A DNA stretch of 64,000 nucleotides, from positions 1 to 64,000 of the forward strand of contig BCJJ01000035.1 of assembly GCA_039545355.1 (NCBI GenBank). Reading direction: 5' to 3'. The notes under the pieces are model-generated. The model had not been told where the DNA came from and ran no database searches. It worked only from the letters and a program-made list of their open reading frames with translations. How positions within the stretch are numbered: the first letter of the stretch is position 1; each line of letters begins with the position of its first letter. A program made the position numbers and the translations under genes. Positions 43,839 to 54,880 of the stretch are shown piece after piece. The DNA comes from Trichosporon coremiiforme (taxonomy: Eukaryota; Basidiomycota; Tremellomycetes; Trichosporonales; Trichosporonaceae).

Positions 43839-45148
43839 CTACGCCGACGCCTGTCGCCGGGTAGCCGTTCCATTGTCGACGGCGCTCCCGTGCCCGTTCG
43901 CGTGTCCATTGCCGTTCTGGAGGTACGCGGCGTCCTTCTCCGTATCCCGTTTCGGCTTGACACGGCCGACAATAGGCACGAGCGCCGTCTCGTCGTAGCT
44001 CCAGTCCTCCGGGCTCGTCTTGTGACAGAGACACAGCTCGATGCAGGCCGTGAAGATCTGCTGCGCCCCGTATCCCGTCAGCAGGTGCCACCAGCCATGG
44101 CCCTCTGTGAAGTGTCCGAGACCGCCGAGACCGCGCTCCTGCAGCCACGCGCGGGTGGAACGGAGGTGCTCGCAGAAGTAGTTGTCCGCGTTCCAGATGG
44201 CGAAGCCGAGCGCGAACACACCCATGCCGAAACCGAGGGTCTTGTACAGCTTGCGTTTCTTAGACGCCGGCAGCTTGGAGATCAGGTAGAAGGAGCGGAA
44301 GCACGAGGACAGCATGATGATCGCGAAGGCGACTTGGTGGTAGACCGGGTTGGGCAGGCAGATGCTGGACGTGAGCGAACGGTCTCACTGGGTCAGACGG
44401 GTCTGGGAGGGGTGGAGGGCGAGCATGAGCGAGCGGACCACTAAGGTTCAATGATGCTGCGCCCGCGACGCTGCGGCATGCAATCGAGATAAGCAGGTGA
44501 TGAGCGGGATGCTGCGTGATGTCCGCTCATCGTTGTTATCCATCTCCGCGCTGTTCGGGCTTCTTGCAGTAGTCTCCCAGACTAGCAGTGGGACCTGCTA
44601 TTTCGGGCTTCCCGCACTCGAGCCGCAAACATGCCGCATATCACTGTGATCCGCCCTTCTTGCGCAGCCCACAATGTCCGTCCTCGCCCCTCTCGTCCTC
44701 TCAGACAACGTCGTACTCACTAGCTAACGGTGACAAAGATGCACCAGGCGACGACAGCGAGGGGCCCAGCGATGCCGGACCTGGGCTTGAAGCCGGGCAG
44801 TGTGTCGAGCACGAGATACGCGGCGTAGCTCGCGACGTAGATCATGGGCAGCTCGTCCATGAGCTGCCACTCCCACTTGAGCGTTCCGTGGAACCCAAAG
44901 CTGCCAATACCGATACCGGCGAGACCGAGGTGCACGAGCGAGTACCGTTTCGGCGCGCCCGCCTTCCAGGTCGCCCATGCGCAATAGAGACCGAGGAAGA
45001 TGACGGGCAGGTTCGTGAGCGTGTTCACGAGCTCGGCGATGTACCACGAGTAGACGTAGTTGAGCTCACACCAGTCTATCGTGCTCGTCACCGGGCCGTG
45101 CCAGCCCGTGATCTCGTCTGTCGTGCGCAGGAAATCAAACGCGCCCAT
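43839..45148 (-). CDS. YPC1: alkaline ceramidase
   Basis: Exons 44721-45148 and 43839-44364 give 317 residues. The enzyme hydrolyses ceramide to a long-chain base and fatty acid in ER or Golgi membranes. Seven hydrophobic segments are visible. Active-site metal residues fit the CREST family: the SIDWCE-like start TSTIDWCELNY, GSFGFHGTLKWEWQLMDELP with its His and Asp, and the H-x-x-x-H pair in EGHGWWHLLTG. The C terminus is a hydrophilic Asn/Gly/His-rich tail. The intron (44365-44720) is 356 nt, about ten times the local norm, and is phase 2. Splicing it gives FVTVSYICLPNPVYHQ. I could not find an additional exon inside it. Confidence 0.92.
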
Positions 45149-46290
45149 GTCGGTTGGGGAGGAGGTTGGAAGGAGAGGAGGGGGGACAGTCCGTGTCGAG
45201 AGGAATGTCGAGTGCTATGTCGAGAGGGATGTCCGAGATGGAGGACCGAGGCGAATGCTCGTTTCGTGTATCGAGTGAAGTTGTGAGAGAGAAAAGTGTG
45301 AGAGCGTGTGTCTCAAGATGTGAGATGGCTTGAAGTGAAGATGGGAACCAACACACCTCGGGCAGGGGGGAAGGGGTGGAAGGGGTGGGTATATCCTTGC
45401 CTTCTGTCGCGATTACCACACTGTCAGGTCGGGCCAGGCCAAAGCTCCTCGCGCGTGATGATTGATTTTGACCGAGCTGAGCGGGCTCGAGAAGCAGCAG
45501 CCTGCTTACCAGACTTACCTTGCCGGCCTAGGGCTGACGTGGGTACGCGAACCCAGCCCAACCCAGGGGGTGACCGGCCGAGGTCCCGGACGGCAAAAAT
45601 GGCTAACTGCGTCATTGCAATGTTGTGGGCCCTTGACCCGTCCACGTGCCCTTAAGCCTTGATAAGCGGGGCGGATACTCCTATCGAGGATCCACCAACC
45701 AAGGACAGTTCGAAGCCACGGTGGCGCCGGTGACAGGGAGTGTCTACTATGCATGCGTGATCCTAGATCGCGAGATCCTTGGACGCGTCGCTCGCTGGCG
45801 TTGATGGCGACATTTGAGCGCCGGCCCGGAATTTTGGACAATAATGGAGAGATGAGAATCATATACAGATGTCCAGGTGGTATGAAAGCGCGGCCACATG
45901 ACCTGGCGCCTAGCCTATTGCCCTAGTCTCTACTTGGACATCCGCAGCAATCCGGAGCGCTCATGGTTCCCAACTCCGTCTCCTCCACCTGCACGCTCCC
46001 ACTCGCTGCCCATGGCACACTCGTCACGACCAAGTGACGCCCGTGCGCTTGGCCCCATCAATTTATGCCATGAGCATTACCTCACGCTGAGAGCCAGTGC
46101 ACTGCGGCGATACATGTCCACATCCCGCGCATCACACGGATCGCCCCCGGCATCTCGTGCTGATCAACGGCTAAGGCGCGACAGGTATATGTCTAAATCC
46201 AAATTGCATGAAAATTACACTGCTTGCACTTGCCCCAGTCTATAGTACGGATCTGATCTTCTTTCTTCTCGTAACACGGCGTGATGTCCG
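45149..46290. other. 1.1-kb gene-free stretch
   Basis: It lies between the ceramidase start and the SEC7 stop, both on the minus strand. It includes purine-rich leader-like sequence next to ceramidase (about 45150-45400). No gene or repeat is seen. Confidence 0.45.
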
Positions 46291-49200
46291 CTACTCCTTG
46301 ACAGCCGGCTCGGGAACCGCCTCCTCCTGGGGAACGATACCGCGCCTCTGCCCCGCACGGAGGAAGAAGTCACGGACAGCGAGGCGCATCTCGGGCTGCA
46401 CGTCGCGGAGGAGCAGGTCCGCAACGAGGGGGTAGAACGTGTGAGCGTGCTCGTCAAAGGCGTTGTCATCAAAGTCGGCGACGCCACGGACAATGTCGCT
46501 GACGACCGGCGACCAGGCGGCAATGTTACGCGGCTGGCTGACCGCGTCGATCGCGATGAAGTCGCGCGTGACCTCCTGTCCCAGCGGGACGAGACGGTCC
46601 AGCACACCCCCGCGCACGCTGATGTGCGCCTCACGCGGGTCACGGTACATCCTCAGCAGGGCCGTGATGAGCGTCGCGGCAGACGAGGACTCCTGCTTCA
46701 GCAGGTTCGGGAGCTGCTTCATGAACCCGACCTTCCAGAGCTTGACGCGCAGGTCCTTGTTTGCGTTAAACTTGCGGGCGAATCGCCACGAGTCGTCCAG
46801 CACGCCCATGAAGCGGAGCAGGTGCTCGGCCGGGATTGTGTTGTACACACCCTCGTTTTGCAGCAGCTCGTGCGTCGTCTCGATGAGGAGCAGCTGCAGC
46901 ACACACTTGACGATGATCGTCTTGAAGATGCGGCGCTGGTCGCCGTACGTGATATCGCCGAGGGCGGGAGGGTCGTTCTGCACAGGCTCGAGCGGGGCGG
47001 GAGCGACGAACTTGTTGAACGGCTGGTCGTCGTCAACGTAGTCCGGCGGGGGCTTGCGGTCCGTGCTCAGGCTCTCGTCGAAGAGGTGGTACGCGGTCGT
47101 GGTGCGGAACAGCTGCACGAACGCCGTAACGATGATCTCCCAGTTCTCAGCCGAGAGCTTGGTGACGTTACTCTCGAGCAGCTGCTGGAAGCAGCTGGCA
47201 CCAATACGAGCGAGCGTGTCGTTCTCCTGGCAGATACACGCAATGAGAATGTCGAGCAGACCGTCGAGGTACACCTGCAGTGTCTCAAAGTAGTACGTGT
47301 ACAGGTCGATGAGGTCGCGCAACGCCGAGATCAGCGTCGTCGACAGCCACACGCTCATGTCCTCGGCGCTCTTGAACTTGACAAGGTTCGAGTTGCTGAG
47401 CACACCGAAGATCGGGAACAGCGTCTGCTGGCAGATCGTGTTCCAGAACTCGATGCTGAAGTTCTGGCCGTGTGCCTTGAGGGTGCCGAACAGGCAGTCG
47501 AGAGCAACTCGGCGCACCTCGAGGTCCTCGCCAGTCATGATGATATCATAGAAGGCGTTCAGGACCGGCAGCCAGTACCTGAGCATCGGGTCGTCCTGCG
47601 GATTTTGGCTCTTCGCCTTGCCGTTGGAGAGTTCGCTGCCAGCGACGGGGATGACGTCCGGAATCTCCACGATCTTGGGCACGAGGCCCTTGAGCATCTC
47701 GATGGCCTGCAGACTGATCTTCTGGAACTTGGTAACCTTGCAGAAGTCGGTCAGACAGGCGGCTAAGTCGGCGAAGGCGCCGTAGCGGGCGACGAGCGCA
47801 AAGTGCTCGCGGTAGACCAACGTCACGAGTTCGAAGGCGTAGTTGGCGACGCGCTCGGTCATGACACGGGAAGCAGCGCTGAACACGCTGAACATGGTGC
47901 GCCAACCCGAACGCAGGTTCTGGACACGAGCCTGCAGCATCTGCTGGAGACACTGCAAGACCATTTCGCGGGCATCCGTGTTCACGTTGTGAACCATCGT
48001 GTACTCGAACGGCCGGAGGAAGTCCTTCTGGAACTGGAAGTGCGTCAACTCCTCCTTCTGCAAGAAATTCATCGCGAGCTGGCGAAGAGCGTCAAGCGCG
48101 AAGAAGGACACGTTCGGGTTGTTGTGACAGCACACCTGGTTGAAGTGCTCGCCGAGGATGTTCCAGATGTTTGACCACTCAAGACGGATACGACCCATGT
48201 TGTAGTAAGAGATCTCGACCAGCTTCTGCAGCGAGAACATGCGCGGGCGCGGCGTCAGGCTCGAAGCCTGAATCTCCTCCCAGGACACCTCGCTGAGGGC
48301 GCGGACGAAGTCGACGATGGCAGAACCCGACAGGTTCTGACTGAGTGAGAAGACCTTGTCGGCGGCGACGGTGACCTGCGACGAGCGAGACTCCTCGGCG
48401 AGCTCCTCGGCCGGTCGCTTCTTGTCCTTCTTGCTGTTCGTGCTCTTCTTCGAGGCGGTCGACGCTCGGCGGTTTAGGTCCGGAACGTCCATTCCGCTCG
48501 AGATCAGCTGCATCCGCTCCAGCTGCGAGACACAGGTCAGGACGTCCTTCCACGATCCCTTCAGGTTATTGCCGTCGGTAACAGCAATATCTAGCAGCGT
48601 CTTGATGGCCTCCATGTTCTTGGGCTTCATCTCGATGATGTTGTTCAGGAACGTGAACTTGGCAAGCGTGCCGACGTAGGCGTTGCGCTCGAGCTCCATG
48701 TCGAAGACACAGCCAATGCGAATCGCGCTGCGGAGACCCTCAAGGCACTGGTCAACGACCTCCATGTCCTCGGTCTCCTGCAGCTGCGCTGAGAGACCAG
48801 CAAGGAACGGCATCCACGCAACCTCGAACATGAAGCGGACGTGCTCGATACGGGAGGCGGAGTAGAAGTGGTCCGCACCAATGCGGCCGCGGCGCTGGGA
48901 ACGGGCCATGCTCTTGAGCATAGCTTCGGTCTTGTTTGCCATGTTCTCCGACTGAGCCAGGAACGCCTCGCGCTGCAGGTCACGACCAACAGTGGCAAGA
49001 CCAGCGGGCCCGCTGATGGCAGCTTCGGCCTCGTCCTTCATCTTGATCTCATTGGTTTGGATCTCCTCGTAAATCTCGCCGAGCAGCTCCTCGGGCAGAT
49101 CCTCTCCGTTGTTGATACCCCTGTTGTTCTTCACGAAGTCCTCCTTGGTCATGCGCTTCGTTTTGAGGTTCTTATTGTGCTGGTCCGTGTTCAACATGAT

Positions 49201-52200
49201 AACAGAGAACGCCAAGATATACGCAGCATCGGCATTGGCGAAAACAGTGTCAGGGTTCTGGTGCAGGTAGCGTTCCGCGAACTTAAGCATGAAGCGGTCG
49301 ATCTTCTGTGCCTCACCGGGCAGACGGAACGTCTGCAGGTACGCCCTGAGAGCGTCGGTGAAGCGAGAAGACGCGAAGTCCTGCATGTCGACGAAGGCGT
49401 GCATGGTCGCAATGTTCTCCTCCTCACCCTCACCGAGGTACTCTCCGATGACTGCTTTGCTGAGACCGTCGTTGGCGAGCAGGAAGTGCGCGATGTCGTG
49501 CGGTGAGTGGCTAGGGATGAAGCCGTTCTGGACGAGGAACTCGACACCGCGCTTGGGGCGGAAGTTGAACTTCTTGATACCATCCTGCAGCATCGTCTTG
49601 CGCATCTTCTCGCTCTCCAGCTTGTTGACGTCGTCGTCGCCGATCGGAATATCCGGGGTGACACTCTGCGACGGGTATCCAGACATAGATCTCCGCGAGC
49701 CATCGCGAGTAGGTGTCGTCGACAGCTCCGAGGTCGAATTGCGGCGATCCTCATCGACGCTCTGGCGAGCAACGTTCTCGTCACCGTGCTGTTTCGGCGT
49801 GCTCGACCAGGCGACCAGCGACTTGAGCGCTGCGACGAGACACTCCAGGGATTGCCGGCGCAGCTTAATCTCAGGCGACAACCCGGCATACTGCGGAGAC
49901 TCCTGAGCGAGTGCCGAGGTGCTGAGTGACGGGGGAATGGACGGTCCGTGAGAGCCAGAGGCGTGCTTGGAAGAGCCGGCCTGGAGCTCCTCTTTCGTGG
50001 GAGGAGCGAAGTGGGTCTGGCCGATCTTCGAGACGATGTTCATCAGCTTCTCGTAGATGTTCTCCGGCGCTGAACGGTCGCAGTCGTAGTTGAGGTAGAT
50101 CTCAACCAGCGCCTGGGGGTCCTGGCACAGGCGGATGAAGACACCAAGGATCAGCGACTTCTGCCTGATCGTCGAGTGTCGCATCTCGAGAATGGGGATG
50201 AAGATCTCGTTCATAAGAACCTCGATCTCTTTCTGAAGGTCAGCCGACGTCGAGACTCATGAAGCTTACCTTGAGAGGGGCGCGCATTGACTTCAGGATA
50301 CACCAGAAGATCTCGGTCGACAGCTCAAACACCTGGTTCACGGGGGAGACGGCATTGCGAGACAAGCTCTGACACAGGTACTGCTTGGTAGCCTGGAGGA
50401 ACGGCGTCTGCTCGGCCGAAGTGTTGGAGGGGATGGTGATGGACGGGTCGTAGAACATGTCAGCGTGCGACCGGAGGATGGTGAGGACGAGGTGCAGCGA
50501 GAGGAGCTTGGAGCGCATCGCGTGTGATCGGAGGTCCAGCTCAGCCTCAGTGACGAGCGACTTCATGCTGAGCTTGCATAAGGCGCGGAACACGAGGAAG
50601 GCGTCCTTGACGAACAGCTCCTGGGTCGGGATCGGGCGGCCTTGGTCGTCGGTCCCCTCGTTGGGCACGTCGGCATCGCCTTCCGGGACATCCAGAGCGT
50701 CACCATTCGGCACCTGAATCGAGATGGTCTGCGATGGCAGTCTCGCTTGCACGCCATCTCGTGATCGGAGGTCGTCACCCAGTCGCGCCGGCGCGACAGT
50801 TACGTCGTCGTTGGGGTTGGGCTGCGAGAAGCTCTCCAGCGTCAGGGCGTTGTCCCGTGCCTGCTCCTCCGTGTTATCACCGGCCCGCTGCTCAGAGTCC
50901 GCCATGTCGTTCTGCAACGGAGTCCCCGGAGCAGAGTCCGGTTGCGGGGTCTGGCCGCCGTTCAGCGTCTTTCTCTTGTCCTCAGGTCGCTGGACACGGC
51001 TGAAGATGTGGTGGACCATTTGCGTCAGGCCACCCTGGGCAATGACCTGGTTATTTGTGTCGTTGCTGAGCAGGAAGACGTTGTACACGGTCCGGACAGC
51101 CTTCAGCAGACTGCTCTGGTGGACCAGCATTCCCGGGTCAGTGCTGAGAACGATGGCCATCAGCGCCTTCACGACCTGGAGAGCCACTTGCGGCGGGGTG
51201 TTCTCGGTGTACGCAAGGGTGATCGTGTGCGTAATCAGATCCGGCAAGGGCGACATTCCCGGCGGCGGGCCGTTGGGCTCGGAGAAGAACGAGTGCGAGA
51301 TCAGCTTGGCCAGGAGGTCGAGACTGGTGACGAGAATGGGGACACTCGTCGTCTGAGGGTTGCTGATAGCCAGTCGCAGCGGCTCGAAGATCTCGCGAGG
51401 GTGCATGAAGGCAGCATTGCCACCGTCTGCGCCTCCCTCACAGAGTTGGAGCGCACGCTCCGCCGCAGCCTTGAACGACGGAGACTTACGAGCCTCCTTG
51501 CTGTTGACGAGAACCTTGAGAGGGGGAGTGATGAGGATCGATGAGAGCTGAGGCGCATGTCCACCCGGGTGCTGGGTCAGGCTGATGGTCGTTGATGTTG
51601 ACGACCTTCGCGAGTGGTGTTGAGCCGTACGAAGGATTGCAGACGGTGGCCGCGAACCAGGAGCAGACATTCGAGGAGTAGACGGAGTTCTCGGTACCGG
51701 AGACGGGGACGGAACCTCTGGGAGCGACTGAGCAGAAGGTATCGTAGGGGTCGAAGGCTCGGCAGGAGTCTCAGCGTTCTCGCACTGTGCTGGGACGTCG
51801 CCCCGAGCCTCGTCTCCCTCAGCCTCTCTATTAGTCGGCTCCTGCTCCTGCACTGGCGTCAAAGCGACAGAGTGGAGGCCATCGTCGGGCTCAGACACGA
51901 CCAAAGGAGGAGGAGCTGGTGGGGTGTTGTCGGCAACTTGAACGGTGACGTTTTCGCTGACGGACAGTTCAGGCTGGATAGCAGGCTCGGCTTCGTGCTC
52001 ACGCTCAGCCTCGGACGAGTCGATTTTTGGGGGAGGAGGGGGAGGAGGGTCGTCAAGAGGGATATCTTCGGTGTCGGCGAGGTCGTCCGTCTCAGTCTCA
52101 GGCTCGGGCTCGATGGGAAGGATCTTGTTCTCCGAGTGATCGGCGGGAGGCTCAGGCGCGGAGACTGTGTCGACAGCGGTGTCCTCCTGGGGCGGAGGGG

Positions 52201-52225
52201 TCGAGTCGATGTTTTGTTCAGCCAT
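46291..52225 (-). CDS. SEC7: Sec7/BIG-type ARF guanine-nucleotide exchange factor
   Basis: Exons 50270-52225 and 46291-50232 (37-nt intron) give 1965 residues. The protein activates Arf1 at the trans-Golgi. An in-frame ATG at 52339 would add 38 residues, but MAEQNID at 52225 starts the usual acidic, Pro-rich leader. In order there are: a disordered N terminus; the DCB domain (LKVLVNSKEARKSPSFKAAA); the HUS region around MNEIFIPILEMRHSTIRQKS; the Sec7 domain (FNFRPKRGVEFL to EEIQTNEIKM) with the catalytic glutamate in FRLPGEAQKID; then HDS repeats with SWEEIQASSL and ISYYNMGRIRLEWSNIW. This matches the large Sec7/BIG group, not GBF1/Gea. Confidence 0.96.
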
Positions 52226-52582
52226 GGCGACTAACTGGGTGGTCCGGCCATGGGACTGCGGAGTGGTAAGATGAGAAGAGGTCCAAGTTGACAGTCGACA
52301 GGTTCGAACCGTGTGTAGGGAACGGCGCGCGTAGGCCATGGGCCATGAGCCATCTACAGTGGACGCGTGGAGGTCGTCCTCTCACTGCCGACGCTGGGTC
52401 ACACTTTGCTCCCGTCACCGTTGCTCACCGCCGTCCGTCCCTGCATGCCAAGCGGTGCAACACAGCAGTGCAGCGTGCAGCCAGTTGAGCCGCCGACATG
52501 CAAGGGGTCAGCCGGTGTCCTCAAGATCGTGGTGGTGTCACTATGCATTCACAAGTACAAGGGCTGTTTACAACGAATCGAT
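52226..52582. other. intergenic region, CSN2 3' end to SEC7 start
   Basis: These 357 bases lie between two minus-strand genes. Part may be SEC7 5' leader; an in-frame upstream ATG lies at 52339. Nothing else is visible. Confidence 0.4.
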
Positions 52583-54495
52583 CTATGCAAAGCTCTCCAG
52601 TCCTCCCATCCAAGCTGAGCGTGCGTCCCGCGCAACCTTGTCCCGCGCGACGCGGTGTGACAGCGTCGACAGCTCCTTGGACAGCTGCGAAACCTGCACG
52701 TAGCGGTCCTTCTGCTCCGCACGGCTGGCAAGTCAGTAGTCAGAATCATAGTTTAGTGCTCACAATCGGTTCAGCACGATAATGCCTTGAATCTGATCAA
52801 TCTTTCCGGGAATGCGACCATCGAGGATAAGAGACACCACAAGGTTCTCCACCTCCTTGGTGGGGAGACTCAATGACTAACTGGTCAGCTTTGCGCCAGT
52901 GACAAACTCACCTCGGCCAAGAAGTCGATCTTCATACGCGTGTACGGCTTGACGATATCCACAATGTACTGCTTGCGGAGTGATCGGAGCAGATCCTCGA
53001 TGAAGTAGCGAATGAAAGGGTCGGCAGTGATTGTGGAGGCATTCACTAGAGGTCAGCTCATGCAGCAAGAAGTGCTTTACCTTTGAGGATTCTCTCGGCT
53101 TCCTTGACGTCTCGCGCCTGATACGCGGCGACTAGCGAGGTCATCGCAACAATCTGCGGGTCGTTTCTGTAACTGCACCGTTAGCCAGTTGCGGAGTCAT
53201 CAACTCACGGTTGAGTCTCCTGGGAATCGAACGGGTTGATCTCGCTCCCCATGAGCATGTACGCCAGGACAAGATACTTCAGGACCTGAATACGCTGAGA
53301 TGATCCACACTCGTCGTACTGACGGAAGGACTCGAACAGGTCCGTTGACGCCTTATCCCATGCCTCTGTTACTGTTAGCCGGCAGTCTGGCGAGCGACTC
53401 ACTCTCCATCATCCACATCTTGCCTCCACACTCTCTGATCACTCCCATGACTCGAGGGTGGGGGATGGCATTGTGCACCTTCATCGCCGCGTCGTATATC
53501 TCCTTCTGCTTGCGAGTCTCCTTGAGATCGCTGTACATTTGGATCTCAATAGCGTACAGCTCCAGAACTGGGTGATCAGCAAGCGAAGCTGGTTGTGAAC
53601 CTACGAAGGGATCCTTTGGTTTGATCTTCGGAAGCTGACGTGCTTCCCGGCTGACAGGTAGCGTGGAGTGCCTCGAGAACAGGTGTCAATCGAGCGTACT
53701 CCTTGCGGTCCAGCCACAACTTGGCCAGCTTCAGCTTGCACTTCGTCGCCAGGCGCTTTCGTCAGCTACATTCTTAGCCCTCATAGCTCACCTCGTTCTT
53801 AGCTTCCTCGCACGCGACTCGAGTGACCTCGTAGAACTTCTCCAATGTGTCCAACGGAACATCGGGTGATCGAGAAGCGTACTGCAGTCAGCTTCGATAC
53901 CGCATGACAGCATACCTTTCCTTCACCTCCAACGTAGTCGAGAATGTTGTTGATTGACTTCTCGGCGTAGTTGCGCGTCACTGCACTCTGATGGTCAGCA
54001 CAGCCCGATCCGAAAACGGACCTTGGTGTAACCCAGCAGCTCCCTGTAGGTCTTCAGAGCCTCCTCCGGCTTTCCGAGGAAGAGATAGTTCATCTTCGTC
54101 ATCTGCTTCAGAGCCTTGAACCCCCTGTCTGTCAGACCCAAGCACATATATCAGACCTACCATTCGCCCTTCTCGCCCTGTTCGTCGACGATGCTGCGGA
54201 ACGCCTTCAAGGCGCCTTGCGGGTCGTCCTCCTTGAGCGCCGAATGTGAGCTAAGGAACTACTCATCAGCTACATACCCTTAGCTTTGTAGTATTGGTTC
54301 TCGACGTCGCCGCCATCGTCCTCCATGTCGGCGTCATCGTCATCATCGTACTCGAAGTCGTAGTCCTGGAGGGTCAGCACGGAAGCAAGTGGAGGTCCGG
54401 AATAGGGTACCTCACCTCATCGAGGTCCTGAAGGTCAGCGGAGCAAGCGGGAATCAACCCACATCCATCATAAAGTCATCACCATCGTCAGACAT
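52583..54495 (-). CDS. CSN2: COP9 signalosome subunit 2
   Basis: Fourteen exons give 474 residues: 54463-54495, 54416-54427, 54278-54365, 54161-54239, 54022-54124, 53916-53987, 53792-53881, 53605-53755, 53403-53567, 53209-53365, 53081-53166, 52912-53045, 52764-52876 and 52583-52724. CSN2 is a scaffold of the complex that removes Nedd8 from cullins. The protein follows the family closely: [11 protein letters not shown], an acidic stretch, [10 protein letters not shown] joined to [81 protein letters not shown] and the PCI domain ([18 protein letters not shown]). Introns are 34-50 nt. Exon 2 has only 12 nt. The third intron must end in GG. The C-terminal tail differs from the animal one. Confidence 0.93.
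54240..54277 (-). other. CSN2: 38-nt CSN2 intron with GT-GG ends
   Basis: The donor is GTATGT. The only junction that joins KAK to the conserved ALKEDDP in frame ends the intron at CATTCGG. The CTCAC before it sits at the usual branch distance. AG dinucleotides inside (for example CCTTAG) give the wrong frame. Confidence 0.6.
54416..54427 (-). other. CSN2: 12-nt microexon of CSN2
   Basis: GACCTCGATGAG lies between a CTGACCTTCAG acceptor and a GTGAGG donor. It encodes DLDE in phase 0 on both sides, so skipping it keeps the frame. Confidence 0.8.
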
Positions 54496-54880
54496 GTTGG
54501 GCGAGTCTCCGTGCGGGTTCGTGTAGCGGTCGCTGTGAGAGCTTGGTTGCAACAACAGATCGACCGGTGGTCGCTTGGAGGTGGACGTCTATGACGGCAA
54601 CAGTCATTGATGAGGCACGTGGGGAAAAGGTTCCGCTATGATGAGGGGTGAGCATGGATCCACTGGCTCACTACCTCCCCCGGAATCGATAACAGCCCCT
54701 TGACCCCTTGATTCCACTACTGGCATCGACGGCATCGACGGCGACGGCGAAGTCATCTCCCAACCAGCAACAGCCAGCATCCCCGACACGACCTCTCCTA
54801 TGAACCGGAGAGAGGGGATACTCGGCACACTCACTACCGCGCATCCACCCAGCTTCGCCCACCCCTAGTCATATTCCGTC
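54496..54880. promoter_or_regulatory. divergent promoter region, CSN2 and raptor
   Basis: Only 385 bases separate two divergent start codons, so both promoters must lie here. It contains a GGCATCGACGGCATCGACGG direct repeat (near 54723-54742). No specific factor site is recognised. Confidence 0.5.

Noticed and set aside
46441..47766. 441-codon plus-strand open frame opposite SEC7
   Set aside because: It is an antisense shadow of the strongly conserved SEC7 coding sequence.
52295..52315. GGTTCGAACC resembling a tRNA T-loop
   Set aside because: It is a simple palindrome; no matching D-arm, anticodon arm or acceptor stem is present around it.
52226..52339. Upstream ATG extending Sec7 by 38 residues
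   Set aside because: The extension is basic and unlike Sec7 leaders. The MAEQNID start is followed directly by the expected acidic region.
54278..54300. U12-type (minor) intron in CSN2
   Set aside because: TTCCTTAGC near the intron end resembles a minor-class branch site, but the donor GTATGT is not minor-class. The CTCAC close to the end fits the normal local pattern better, and I have no other minor-class signal in the window.
54720..54745. Direct repeat GGCATCGACGGCATCGACGG as a factor-binding array
   Set aside because: Only two full copies exist and no known motif matches, so it is noted in the promoter region but not called as an operator.
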